A stretch of 64,000 nt of DNA from Ulota crispa. Taxonomy: Eukaryota > Streptophyta > Bryopsida > Orthotrichales > Orthotrichaceae. The translations under genes were made by a program, and so were the position numbers. Within the stretch, counting starts at the first letter, position 1; each line of letters begins with the position of its first letter. Shown here in pieces: positions 49,976 to 62,575 of this stretch. The stretch spans positions 30,627,060 through 30,691,059 of the forward strand of contig OY987243.1 in assembly GCA_963920765.1 (NCBI GenBank), in the 5' to 3' direction. The notes below the pieces were generated by a model. The model was not told the origin of the DNA, did no database searches, and worked only from the letters and a program-made list of their open reading frames with translations.

Positions 49976-50899
49976 TTAACCCTTAAAGGATCATTGTCCC
50001 TTTGGGGACATGTTGAACTTTGGGCATGTACCTATGACTAAATTACTTTGTGTAATTTTCTAAAACTTTTATTCAAGATAGGGCGTTCAAAGATCTATGT
50101 GGGCATTTGATTTTTTCTTCATTTCGACATTTGATAAAGAAGTTATGCATGAATTTGTGAAAATTTGGGGAAGACAGCCCACATACTTATTTAAAATTTA
50201 AGTTTTTTTAAAATAAAAATTTGAAATTGGTTCTTTATATTTGTTTGTATGTGGGAAGCTTTGAATCATTCATTTCAATCAATGAGATGAAAGGTATGAG
50301 GAGTTTTTGTTTGCAGGCAATTATGGATTCTCTACTCTAAAACAAACTTTGAAGTCCTTTATTTTACTTGATTTTTAATACTTTGGAAAACAAATTAAAC
50401 CAAAGGAAGTAGATTGTTTATTAGAACATTATAGCCGTTGGCATTTGCATTTTTCATTTCAATAATTAAATTATTAACAATTTAGTGTATTGACTCATTC
50501 TCTACTTCTTTTTACTTACTATTTTTTTCCATATGTTGTATGGTTCCAATTGATTTGAAAACTCTCCCACACATACCTAACTTGATCTCTTACATGGTAA
50601 AAATAAAACGTAACTTTGGGTAGAGCAATTTTTTTGTTATAAGAGTGTTCAAAGGCTTCAAAAATTTTTGGGCAATATGGAAACAAACTTTTTTTTTTCA
50701 CTTTAGATGTAAATAGCTCACTCCTCTCCATTTGGAATGAGCTAATTTTTTTCCCACAAGTACCTCTTCTAGTTTGGGGCAAGACCCTATGGTTGGATTT
50801 TCCAAAAATAAAATATAAATTCCCTTTTTAGTAAACCTCCTAGAAATAGCATTTTCAATGATTTTGGCAGAAAAAAGGGCTTGATCCTTTAGGGGTTAA
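49976..50899 (+). mobile_element. TTAA-flanked element (924 bp)
   Basis: Starts TTAACCCTTAAAGGATCA and ends TGATCCTTTAGGGGTTAA, so TTAA duplication and terminal repeats are both intact. Its length is almost that of the element at 43101-44029, and the left 350 bp equals the arm of the palindrome at 24838-25558. Non-coding, so presumably mobilised in trans. Confidence 0.8.
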
Positions 50900-52108
50900 T
50901 TGAGGGTCCTTCTTTGTTTTGGTCAGTGTAGAGCACCTGCAGCCAAGAATGCAAGTTGGTAAGGAAAAACTGGATAAAATTAGATAAAATCAGCAATATG
51001 TGCAAGCTCATCCATAAGTTGACTAATAGTAGTTATTTTCATCCAAAATTTGGCAATCTTGGTGTTGTCTCGGGGCAATTTTTTGCCAAGAAAAAGAACC
51101 TTGACCCAACTTAGCCAATTTGTGGTACAACAATTCTCCTGGAAATATTAGATTTGCCCTATAATCTTGTTGATTGAGTTTGTCAGTGGTTTATTTTGCC
51201 AATTTGTCACATTTTCAAGCATAAACAACAAATTAAAGCACAAGAATTGGTTAACACCCATAACATTTAGTAACTTGAAGAGAGGTTGTTTTTGCCTTTC
51301 CCTCTCTTTGGGTACCATCCATGAACTTCATCCTGAAATTTCTTTTTTTTCTTTTTTTTTCTTTTCTTCTGTTCTTTTTTGACATGTTTGGCCCCCACAT
51401 CAATGTATGTGCACTGAACTAAGCCTCCCTTTCATAATCTCTTTGACAAATTCAACCAAGTGTCCTCATAGCTAAAGAATGGTGTGGAATATTCCACACC
51501 ATGCTCTTGGAGGGAGGGCAACCTTTACTAGTGCTATTGAATGTTATGCCTGGTTTTTTGTACTTCTACCTAATTTAGCAACACGTAGAAATTTTCTAAA
51601 ACATGAGAAATATCCCTTAAATGCTGAAAATGCTAAATTATTTCAAATTGCCTTAATCACCCATTTCTAGGTGTTCAATTGTAAAAAGAGGCAGTTTACA
51701 CTAGGTCCCATAATCTACATCAAAACTTTGTAAATCCCAATTCAATGCTAGATCCCAATTTTAATGAATTATGAATGTGGATTACAAAAAAATTGCTTTG
51801 ATTGTTTTATGTAAGGAAACTTAAGTTTTTGGGTTTGCCTACCTAGTTGGATTTTCTTATTTGTTAAAAGCAAATGTTGGAGCAAAATTTCACTTTCTTA
51901 GCACAAACTACCCAAAATTGTTTCCCTTTAGCAATAGCATTGTGGAAATGTAGGAAAATAATTATCCTATTTTGCGGTTGGTCAACTTTACCTCCTTTTA
52001 CCTCAAGAAACTGACTTCTGACCTTTGAATCCAAAGTTAAATTTAAAATTTCCAAATTTGATCTTCCAACGACAAAATTCCAAGTTCCCATGTTTTCTTA
52101 CTATGTTA
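50900..52108. other. Gene-free AT-rich stretch
   Basis: A long T-rich run lies at about 51340-51370. No gene or complete element is recognised. Confidence 0.45.
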
Positions 52109-52546
52109 GAGCATTTCCACCTTGGCGCTCCAAAATGGGAAATACTGGGCACAGGCTCGCTTTTGCTCTTTTTTGAGATCTGTTGTAGACTCGCCAAACG
52201 GAGAAAATTTGTAGGCCTTGCCAAAATCTCACTTCGCGGCACCAAATTCCAGGGTCTTCTTCAAATATGGCGAGCTTCATTGTAGGACAATTTGCTTGGC
52301 ACAGAGCGGTTGGAGGAACATGCAAGTTGGGAACGTGAGGGCCCAGGAGCTGTTGAAGTGGAAATCTCGGCGCAAAAGGACAATGTGGGTTTTGGAATTT
52401 TTGACACGGGTCCACATGCACATTTGGTGTCTGTATATGGTGTGGAGGGGTGGATCTTGAAGTGGGAACTACTCCTTGGAAATGAAAAATGACGCTGCAC
52501 AGCCTATTTGGAGTGTTTTATTTGGAGGGGAAGAGTAGAGAAGCTC
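52109..52546. mobile_element. Tourist/Harbinger-like MITE, ~438 bp
   Basis: The left end GAGCATTTCCACC and right end GAAGCTC lie between TTA triplets (52106-52108, 52547-52549). The unit is notably richer in GC than its surroundings. Its ends resemble the GAGCATCTCCACC ends at 59001 and 62879. The terminal match is short, so the call is moderate. Confidence 0.5.
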
Positions 52547-53376
52547 TTAGAAATCTAAGCTTTTCCACCTTGGGTCCACAATTTGGCATGTGCAATATAT
52601 GCTAAAAAGCTCATGCAATGTTTGTCCAATCATTAGCATGTACACAATTTTTGGAACTTAGGGGTTTAGTGTGGAGATAAACTCTCACTTTTTAGCATCT
52701 CCATCCATTCAGTTTTTTTGAGGACTCTATGAGATTCAAGACATAGAACAAAAATTTCAATAATAGTGGGCTACTCCACGAAGAATAAAACCTGATACTT
52801 TGAATTGAGTAAAATGAAGTTCTTGTTTTGTAAATATTGCATTAAATCTTCCTCATTTATAATGAAGTGAGAAAACAAACCGTTTGCAAAAAGGAAACTT
52901 TATTTTTTCTCACCATAACAATTAGTGACTCCATTTTCTATTTTTTTAATCAAGTTTCATTACAAAAGTATATATTGCACCTAAATCCTAGAAATGCTAG
53001 CAATCAAAATGCAAAATATGAAGGATTTCCTTTCCTTAGGAGCTTTGTGAAGTGGATGAACTACATCCAAGTATGCTTAGGAACTAATTATGATCTATTT
53101 GTTCACTATGCAACTAGTTTGATCATTAGATGCTTCATTGTTTTTGTGCAAGGTTCAAAATTAATTCATATAGGGATGAAAAAGAGAAAAATAAAAAACT
53201 TGCAAAATTGAATATATCCTTTCTAAAATCTTCATAAATTATTCTATATCTAATCTTATATTAAAAGCTCCATATCTACACATTAATCATCACTACAATA
53301 CTATGGCTTAATGTAAATCCATTTTGTACAATTTTTTGGAACATCCGCAACACAAAGGCCTGCTCAGGATTACTTT

Positions 53377-53497
53377 AAACTAGTAGCAGTTTTGGCAGCC
53401 AAATAGCAAAATAAATGTTTTTCAGACCCCCACAGTGTAAGTCGAGGTCAAAAAAGCATTTAATTCGCCACCCAACTGCCGAAAGTGCTACCAGTTT
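53377..53497. mobile_element. Short foldback element, ~121 bp
   Basis: AAACTAGTAGCAGTTTTGGC and the complement of AAACTGGTAGCACTTTCGGC form its two ends. Non-coding. Confidence 0.55.
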
Positions 53498-54123
53498 ACA
53501 ATATTTTATAAACATGCACAACCAGACCACCTGGAAATCCAATCCATGTCATTGGTGACTCTTTATCCCAATATCAAGTTTGGTTGAGAGGATGAAAATT
53601 GGGACTTGTATAGGGAATTGAGGCAAAATTTCATGCACAGTTGGAATTAATTACGGTGATGGGCAAATGTCAATGTCTAGAAAACTCAAATCTCTGAAAA
53701 TTCTTGTGTTTGTAGAAAATTGTTGGAATTCAATTTCCACTTATGTTGTTTTCCAGCACACTTTGTGCATAGCTCAATAATACCTTTGTTGTTTTCTCAA
53801 TTTCCCAACTCCAATCATGTATGGACGTTTGCCCTTATAGATTCACACCATGTCTCAGGTACTAGTTTTGTTTAGAAATGTACATACCAAATAAATTTGA
53901 AAGTTTTCGATGCAAAAAATCAGTGCTTGTCTTCAAGAATTGAATCTAGTGAAAATAGAAGCCTAGCTCAAGAGAAAAGTACGGTATTATTTATTTTACA
54001 GAATAAATTATATAAACTTTTTAAACTAGGTAAAGTTGGATTCAGTTATCGATATGGGGCGTGCAAAGTTGAGACTTGAAGTTTAGTGTAAACTTCCTTC
54101 ATAGAGTCGTTGATCTTTTTTGA

Positions 54124-54445
54124 ACTAAGTTAGGAACACCTATAAGCGTTCGTATCCCCATAACGGTCACCTCTAAAATCTTTAAAAATCTATTGAAGTG
54201 AATAGATGTAATTACAAGGATGTACAATATGTGGACATGAAACCTTGGTGTTGGTTATGGGTGCAATGACAATTTGCTCTTTAAAATTTCACAACTTATT
54301 CTCATAGTATCCAAATAATACATTTGAAAAGGCAAACTCATTTTTTTTGAGTTCTTGATAGGATCTTATAATTTGCTAAATGATTATTAATAGTCATCAT
54401 GTTCAAAACTCTTAGACTAACGCTTATGGGTGTTCCTACCTTAGT
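54124..54445. mobile_element. TIR element, ~322 bp
   Basis: ACTAAGTTAGGAACACCTAT at the left matches the complement of the right end, ACTAAGGTAGGAACACCCAT, for about 26 bp. The ends resemble the AAGGTAGGAGG ends at 1980-2319. Non-coding. Confidence 0.65.
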
Positions 54446-57263
54446 CGTTAAAGAAGAAACTTGCTTCTTTCTTTTTTTTCCAAATTTTAGAAGACACAAA
54501 GTTAGCTAAATAGTACTTTCAACTAGAAATTAGAGTTTACATTTTATGTTAGTTAAAAGGAATATAGTATTTCCATGAAAGGTCACTTCTACATGATAGA
54601 AATGTACATGTTTTGAAAGATACTTGCTTTCAAATGTAGTCATTTGTTACCTACCAAAAGGTGTTGTTGATTGTGAAGTATTTTATATTTTGTTTTATGA
54701 TACATAAATTGTTAATTAAGCTTGGTGCGTAAGTCTTACTTAATTTGCATGAGAAACTTCTAATAATTGGATGCTAACATTTTAACTCAAATTGTAGTCG
54801 CTTAGGAATTACTTGTGTAGGGATAAACCATTCATATTTGGGAGGAATTTTTTAAGCCAATAAAACATAATAAAACCATTTATTTAATTTCCAATTAAAC
54901 TGAACAAAGTTTAGAGAATTGCATAATAATAACAATTGGTATGTCTGCTCCGCTACTTTAGACAGATGTAGGGGTATTATGACTTTTTTTTTGTATTGTG
55001 ATTTTAGTTTCCTCGAAGCTCTAGGATAAACTTTAAAGATTCTAAAGGAGAAACAGATGTTTCTACACCCTACTTGAACTAGACTCATCAAAATCAAGTT
55101 TTTTTTATGTTTGAGGTTTTTTTTCTCCATAATTACTTCTCAATCAAATTACAATTCTAAATCAACTTAGTATTCAATTAAGGATGAAAATAACTATGTA
55201 ACAAAAATGAATAGTCCTATAGTTTTAATAGAAAGAGCAAAAGAAGTACCTGTTTTTAGAGCCAAGTACACTCTTTAACTTTTCTTTTTCTCTTTAAGGG
55301 CTTTCTTTAGGGTATTAGATACAAAAAAAAATACAAAATTGCTTGCCTTCCTACATGTGGAATGCCCCACCTCCAAAAGTCCTTGGATACTTGCAACTTA
55401 ATTGAGATGGTAATAAAACATAGTATTTCTACATTTAGTTTACTTTTCCTTAAATGAAGTAGAATTTTCAACTTTTACTTGTAGGTTATGAAGATGATGT
55501 AAGAGTATTTCTAGTGTTGCCCTTCCAAGGTTTGATATACCTCAAGCATTGATGATAAGTGCTAAGGGCCCCTTGAAATTCTCTCATAACATTCCATCCT
55601 AGTGTGTCAAAACAATTATGGTCCTTCAAAACACTATTATCCTAAGTTTTAATGAGTTTTGACCTTTATTCCCCTTGATGAATGATCAAATGATTATTTA
55701 TGAGGCATGCTAAAAAAGCAAGAGCCACTTTTGAAGTACAAGACTAGAGAACAAAATTTTCAAAGACTCTTCAAAAATAAATGTAATTTCTTGAAGTGTC
55801 AAATTTTGAAATGCAACACTAGAGAGTAGAGAGTCTAGTGAAGCTCTAAACAAAGAGCTGTGGGAAAAACAAAATTATATTCTAAAACGGTGAAAGTACA
55901 GCTAGAAAATACTGCTCCACCATTTAGATTTCTCAATTGACTTTCTCAGATAGTCTTTGAAGTCAAATTACTACTTTCTCTTGTAAAACATACTAGTAAT
56001 ATCAAGTAATATCATCCACTTCGAAATTTGCTTCAGCAACTCATTCAAGAAATATTGTTCAAATAATATGGGTCGTAATGAAAAAGTTGTGATGACTTCA
56101 ATTATCAAAACCCAAAATATAGGGTGCATTCACATCTAAAGTGAATGAAAACATGAGGTATAAAACATAATGTTTAGGAGATTCAATTCAAAATTATAAT
56201 CCATGTCACAATAAATATAGGGAATTAAAGTCACATTTCAAAATTGCTAATGTCACACTCCAAAGAGTGTTTTGAGCATGAAATGTGAGAATTTAATGTG
56301 GATTTTTTTGATTTGGATCAAAAAAATTGTTGCACCTCTATCAATTTAAGGCTACTTTCAAAAAATTGGAGGTGCTTGAATTTGAAACTAAAAGTATAGG
56401 ACTTTTGAAGCACTTGAAGCAAAATACATCAAAGAAACAACAATAGTGCTATAAAAATTCAACAAAATATTATGTTTATTCTTTTTTCTTTCAAGGAGGT
56501 GGTAATGCTATGATTGAATTAATGGTGAACCACTTGAATAAAAAAACTAACATTAAATTCTTAAATTACATGCTCATAGGGGTGTGACGTTAGCAATTTT
56601 GGGTGTGGCTTTAGCAATTCCTTAAAAAATTCTCCTAAACTTGAGAGCGCATTTATGAAGAAGGGGAAAAACAACTTTTTGAGAGATGAGCTTAAAAGAA
56701 AAGACCCCACGCTCTCCATGGTGTTTAGATATCCTCACTCTTCCTTTCCAACATTTAGATTGTTTAAAGATTATAGTTCTATGGGAGCGAATTTTAACTC
56801 TCACAAATTTGAGATATAACCTACTTGTCATATCACAAGTCACATTAATTTAAGGTTAATATTGTACCCTACATTGTTAAAACCTAATGAAAGTTTGCAA
56901 TCTCAACCTCAAGAGTTTCATATTTTTGCACAATAAAAGAGTATAATAAGGATCTAGCAAATCTGTTTCAATGATTCAACTTAGCATAGATTTAATAGGA
57001 GGCTCCAAAGTTGATGGAGACCAAGTTTTCTAGAAGCATTGTCACAACTAGAAAGATGTTTTTGTCAAGCAAATTCACTTTTTCTCATGTGTAAACTATA
57101 ATTTTTTTGCACGTGGTGTAAAAGAATGCAAGCATGGACTCTCTAGTTTGAAAAATTGAATGAAAAGACAAGAAACCAACATTGAAACCACCATATGAAA
57201 GGGAGAAATTTCTCCTACAAAATGAGGCTAAAAATTGATTTTGCTCCAAAAATCTACCAAGCT
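54446..57263. other. Gene-free AT-rich stretch
   Basis: No coding region, RNA gene or complete element is recognised in this 2.8-kb segment. Confidence 0.45.
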
Positions 57264-57496
57264 TTAACCCATAAATGACCATAGGGCATAGTATATATAG
57301 TGCCGTATAATTGGCATTTTGCTACCAATAACAATTTCAATTTAGAATCTCAAGTAGCTCACTAGAACCGCTTTGATTTATTCTCCAACTTCTTTGTTGA
57401 TCTCAATTGTAGTAATGGTGTAAATTCATTCCAAATACAAGAAAAACACCTCATATTCTACTAGTTGCAGCTGCATGCTTAAACATTAGAGGTTAA
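57264..57496 (+). mobile_element. TTAA-type MITE, copy 3 of the 230-bp family
   Basis: Begins TTAACCCATAAATGACC and ends GAGGTTAA. It aligns with 17097-17337 directly and with 115-345 inversely. Confidence 0.7.
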
Positions 57497-57507
57497 AACT
57501 TCCTAAA

Positions 57508-57774
57508 GTAGTGTGTTCTAATTGGGTTCATGCTCTAATTGCGTTTGGATCTAGGAACAAGAGACATTTCAAATTAAATATCTATGAGTGTCATTGATGA
57601 GTTAGGTGGGACTAACTTATTTGTTCGGCTCTGGAACAAGAAACATTTTAGATTAAATATCCATGGCTAGTCCCACCTAACTTATCGATGACACTCATAG
57701 ATATTTAATCTAAAATTTCTTTTGTTCCTAAAGCCGACTGCAATTAAAACATGAACACAATTAGAACACACTAC
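57508..57774. repeat. Foldback repeat with an internal direct copy
   Basis: The arms 57508-57614 and 57668-57774 are reverse complements (GTAGTGTGTTCTAATT outer, GTTAGGTGGGACTA inner). The spacer contains a partial direct copy of the arm (GGAACAAGAAACATTTTAGAT). Confidence 0.75.
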
Positions 57775-58997
57775 CTTGATATTTTTCTGATTGCCCATTT
57801 ACAATCCAACAAATTTTGCGTATGGAATTAGAAAGGGGGGCGTGGGGCATAAGTTGAACAGCCTCTTTACGATTAGGGTGGAGGCGAAGTCTAGGACGCC
57901 GGCCCAAAACGCGTTGGGGGGGATGTAAAACCCTCACAACAGCAATTTCAGCAATTTCGTCTTCGCACTGACTCTGACTGCAAACAGAACGCGCCAAATA
58001 AACATCCAGTTAGGGAACATGACCACATGGGGCCCCGCCACATCCCACCTTCCTCCAACCTTTTGCCTTTTTCCCCTAATGAAGTTTAACTTTTTTACTA
58101 ATTTGTTCCATCCCCTCTGGCGTCTCTCAAGAACGTGACCACGTGGCCCAGTTGTCGGGTCGCAATCTCCCACGCCTTTCAAAGTTTCCGGGACGTACAG
58201 TTTACTTTCCCCCCCCCCTCCTAACCCAGAATTCCCTGGGAATTCTATGTCGATGTCAATTGCATTTTCAGTTCCGTTTCAATGGCTTATTTTGTTTGAA
58301 AATGACTTACAGCAAGGTTTCAAATATTTTATGGTGTCGGTTTTGCATAAAGAGAAGTTCAATAGTTTACACCAATATTGGAAACTACATCAAACTTGTA
58401 AGTTTAGTTAGGGCATTTCTGAGATGCAGACAACGACGTTTCTGGAACAACTGGTTTGATGAATTTTCAATAGATGTTTGGGTGCCTATGAGATATAGGA
58501 TGAGGAGAAGAAAAACAAGATAAAAAAGATGAGGCGTTTTTCTTATAAGGAAATATATATGGACATATTTAGAAATCAGTTCAATGCAAATAGAGCTTTG
58601 GAAATGAACCACATCTCAATGTGAATGCAACGAGTTTTCAACACCATGTAGTATTGGCATCAAGCTTAAAGAGCATGAGAAAGGACTTTGAATTTGTATC
58701 GACTTAATATTACACTGAATACTGCATTTAGGTAGCCTTGATAATCAGGTTATCTTACCTTGAAAAGTAACCTTATGATTCATCACTTCACTACTTGGAA
58801 GTGCATACAACTCTTTAAATATTTGAATTTCACATGTTGTACGAATTGGAAACAACTACTTTATTTTTGAACTAGATCCTTTAAAATTCATTTCTTACAA
58901 TAATTATTAATGAAAGTTATTGCAGCAACAATAAATAGTTATGTAGTGTAAAATGTTAATAAATTAGTGTGCGACAACCTAAATGCAATAATCAGTG
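57775..58997. other. Gene-free segment with a GC-richer patch
   Basis: The patch at 57825-58240 is less AT-rich than its surroundings and has a C-run near 58210. Open frames on either strand show no recognisable family. It could be a decayed promoter or exon, but I cannot support a gene. Confidence 0.4.
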
Positions 58998-59352
58998 TAA
59001 GAGCATCTTTACCGGTACGGACCATTTCAGATTTTTCCATCTATTTTGACCGGCCCTCTAGCAACTTGATCTCCACCCATGCTCTTCAAAAAGGTGGCCC
59101 ACTAGTAGAAAATTTAGCACAAAATCAACAGAATTTCAACCAAAAACTGTTGATTTTTTTTGTGAATTTGGTCAAGTTGATTTGGATATTTTTCTGTTGA
59201 TTTTTTGTTGATTATTTACAGTTCTCTGTTAATTTGTTGTTGATTTCTATTACGTAATTTATGTTGTTCAATTCTATTTCTTTTCAATTTTAATTTTAAT
59301 TTTTTTCATAGAATTTGTTTTTATTTTACAAAAATGTGAACTTTTTAGAGGA

Positions 59353-59386
59353 CGGGCAATTGCCCGAAACCCCGGGCAGCTGCCCG
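59353..59386. repeat. Two 14-bp palindromes near the CACTA left end
   Basis: CGGGCAATTGCCCG (59353-59366) and CGGGCAGCTGCCCG (59373-59386) are perfect palindromes 20 bp apart, centre to centre. A related GGGCAAGTGCCC occurs near the other end, at about 62229. Repeated subterminal motifs are usual transposase-binding sites in CACTA elements. Confidence 0.8.
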
Positions 59387-60001
59387 AGCCCTTGAACAGC
59401 TGTTGGTAGTGGGGTTTGAACCCTCCACCTCTCTCCTCACACTCCACAACTTTATCACATTCTCAAAGACCACTAGAGAATGTGCAAATACACATGCACA
59501 CATTAGTATCTTGATTCTATTTGTACATTAAATGTCCATATCTTTAGTAATCCAGTAGACTTGGGAGGCTATTTCTGCCCATTAAAAGCCTTTTTTTCAA
59601 AAACTTAGAACTAAGAAAAGTTGGTAAATGTATTTTATTTTCACCTCTAAAAATTTTGTTTGGATTTCAATCTTTTTATCAAAAGTTATGAGCTAAAATC
59701 AGAGAAGGTATTTAGAAATTTTAAATAAATTGTTTATTTCCATCCTTTTTATTTTGTTTATAATTTTTTTTTTGGAATTCACAAATTTCGTAGGATTGTT
59801 GCAGGCAAAGGTTGGATCCAGGAATAATTATTATTTAGTGTTAGTTTTTTTGTAAAAAGAACCTTATTTTGTTAAAATAGCCTCCATAGTTTGATAGCTT
59901 CAAATAACATGAAGTCGTGAAAAGTTACAGAATAAAAACCTTGCAATTATAATATCAAAATTCTATTGACTTTTGGATAGTTTTGGATATTTTTTAAGGA
60001 C

Positions 60002-60405
60002 ATTAATATGTGAACCACACCCTTTGAACTACTGTACCACACCCCCGGGGTAAATTTTAGATTTCTACCATCAAAAATTTGAATTTGAGAATTTTGAATT
60101 CAAACTTGGACTTAGAGACCATGGTATTGTCTAGGACCATAAAAAAGGTTGCAATTCAACAACATCCAATGAAAAAGCTTATCTTTTTTTACAAACAAAA
60201 GTAAAATTAACAATTTTCTCCCAAACTAAACTTTTTCATTGGGTGTTGTTGAATTGCAACTTTTTTTATGGTTCTAGACAATACCATGGTCTCTAAGTCC
60301 AAATCTGAATTCAAAATTTTCAAATTCAGCTTTTTGATGGTAGAAATCAAAAATTTACCTCATGGTGTGGTATAGTAATTGGAAGGGTGTGGTACACATA
60401 TCAAT
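60002..60405. repeat. ~400-bp foldback inside the CACTA element
   Basis: The arms 60002-60179 and 60230-60405 are near-perfect inverse copies (GACCATGGTATTGTCTAG is shared by both) around a 50-nt loop. Probably a MITE nested in the CACTA element. Confidence 0.85.
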
Positions 60406-61265
60406 TCCCATCTTTTAAAGCTTATAAAAGTATTTTATAAGATTTTTTTTTTTTTAATTCATTTGGTTAGTAATAGAAGGAAAATTACTAAAAATAACTT
60501 TTAAGTCTTTCAAAATATCAAGTTTACGCCAAAAATATGTGAAACATAAAAAATAGTCCTTTTTTTTGTAGGAATATCAAGTATACTCCTATTATTTTGG
60601 AAAATTAATAAAATAACTCTTCTATTTTGAAATGTTAAATATATCCTTGTATTATTTGAAATGTAAAAATCACCTTTGGTTTCTTGTAAGAATTTGCATT
60701 AAACTATACACTTGGTTATCATGTAACACAAAGATATTATTGGTACTTTTAATCCTTAAGGGACATATATGATTTCTTCAAAGAATTGAGGAGCATCATT
60801 TATATTTGTTTGTAAAGAAATTTTGGTATTTAAAACAACAAAATGTTGTACTTTTTATATAAAATTTTGTTGAATTAGTGAAGTTGTGTCCAAAAGTGTC
60901 CTGATCAACAGAAAACTATTAATTTTTTTGTTATTATGGTCATGTTTTTATTTGACTTTAAAAGCTGCTAATTTTAAATCTTACCAAATTGTGAAAAGTA
61001 AAGAAAATAAAACCAGTCAATGTACACTCAAACTTCTAAAAGATTATTTTTTTTGAAAACTTCTTTTATTTTTTGAAACTTCAAAAAAATTTAATGAAGT
61101 CCAAAAAGATTTTAGAAAGATTTCAAAAACAAACCTAAACTATTGTGATAGTTTTTTTGTTAAAAATATTTTAAAGTATTTTGATGATTTACAAAAAGAT
61201 TCCTACAAGACTCTAATTCAGTCTAAGAGATTCTATTTCTATGAGTATTTTGAAGTACTTTAACA

Positions 61266-62145
61266 AATTTCTTAAAGATTTAAAAAAGATTCTCAAAGAT
61301 TCTAAAAAGGTTCTTGAAAATTCTTAGAGATTTTCCAAGATTTTTTGAATTTCAAAAAAGATTCCCAAAGATTCCCAAAGATTCTTAAAGATTCTCAAAG
61401 CTTCTCAAAGCTTCCAGGAAGATTCCAAAATTATTCATAAAGATTTTCAAAAATTCTCAAAAATATTCAAAATTCCTAGAACATTTCTGAAGATTCTCAA
61501 ATATTCCAAACTATTCTCAAAGATTCTCAAGAATTCTCAAAGATTCCTAAAAGATTCTCAAAGATTCTCAAAGATTCTCAAAGATTCTCAATTGTCTTCA
61601 AACATTCTCAAAGATTCCAAAAAAACTTGAAAAGATTTCCAAAGATTTCTAAAGATTCTTGAAGATTCCAAAAAGATTCTCAATGATTCTCAAAGATTCT
61701 CATAGATTCTCATAGCTTCTCAAACATTCTCAATTGTTCTCAAACATTCTCAAAGATTCCAAAAAAACTTGAAAAGATTCTCAAAGATTCCTAAAAGATT
61801 CTCGAAGATTCTCAAAGATTCTCAATTGTTCTCAAACATTCTCAAAGATTCCAAAAAACTTGAAAAGATTCTCAAAGATTCCTAAAAGATTCTCAAAGAT
61901 TCTCAAAGATTCTCAATTGTTCTCAAACATTCTCAAAGATTCCAAAAAACTTGAAAAGATTCTCAAAGATTTCAAAAGATTCTCAAAGATTCCTAAAAGA
62001 TTCTCAAAGATTCTAAGATCTCAAAAAGATTCTTAAACATTCTTAAAAATCTTGAAAAGATTCTCAATGATTCCCAAAAGATTCTTGAAGATTCTTAAAG
62101 ATTCACAAAAAATTCCCAAAAGATCCTCAAAAGATTCCAAAATTT
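61266..62145. repeat. ~880-bp satellite of 10-bp AAAGATTCTC monomers
   Basis: The array consists of variants of AAAGATTCTC. A higher-order unit of roughly 90 bp, marked by CTCAATTGTTCTC, appears at 61589, 61731, 61823 and 61913. It lies entirely within the CACTA element near its right end. Confidence 0.9.
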
Positions 62146-62575
62146 CTGTTGATTTAGATAATGGTGTCCAAATCAACAGAACGTATTTAGTTTTTTACAG
62201 AATTCTGTTAAATTAGTCAATTAGCGTGGGCAAGTGCCCAAATTAACAAGAAACTGTTGGTTTTCTGTTGTTTTGGAAGGAGTTTTTTACTAGTGGCCTT
62301 GCATTCCAACACACCCCATAAATAAGAAGTTGACCACTTATCAAGGAAAGTAGAGGAAAAAGCTCACTAAACTTAAAGTGAATAGTGAATGAACAGTGGA
62401 TTGAAGGGCCCTTGCTAGACACGATAAGACCAAGTGTCTTGAGAGGGTTTGGAGAGTAGCTGCAACACTTTTCATACAATTTGAGCATGTTGGAGTCACC
62501 GGTGGAGATGCTCTAAGAGAACTTGGGGTTTGAATTTGGGTGTGCATTCTTCCTTCCTTTTGTAAGAACATCTCC

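Larger units (their letters stand above)
59100..62295. mobile_element. Non-autonomous CACTA element (3196 bp)
   Basis: Starts CACTAGTAGAAAA and ends TTTTTTACTAGTG, flanked by GCC on both sides (59097-59099, 62296-62298), a 3-bp target duplication. These are the diagnostic features of the CACTA (En/Spm) superfamily. Subterminal regions hold GGGCA-n-TGCCC palindromes. The interior holds a foldback (60002-60405) and a satellite (61266-62145). There is no transposase frame, so it would need a helper element. Confidence 0.88.
59001..62513. mobile_element. Tourist/Harbinger-like MITE (~314 bp) split by a CACTA insertion
   Basis: The ends GAGCATCTTTACCGGT and the complement of GAGCATCTCCACCGGT are flanked by TAA on both sides (58998-59000 and 62514-62516). 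Removing the CACTA insert leaves ~314 bp that aligns in inverse orientation with the intact copy at 62576-62879. Confidence 0.85.

Noticed and set aside
52101..52500. Overlapping frames on both strands in a GC-richer block
   Set aside because: The block coincides with a MITE-like unit flanked by TTA; no protein family is recognised.
57761..58182. Minus-strand frames in the GC-richer patch
   Set aside because: No recognisable family, no convincing splice or start context.
61266..62145. CRISPR-like array
   Set aside because: The repeats are 10-bp monomers with no unique spacers, inside a eukaryotic transposon; it is a satellite.
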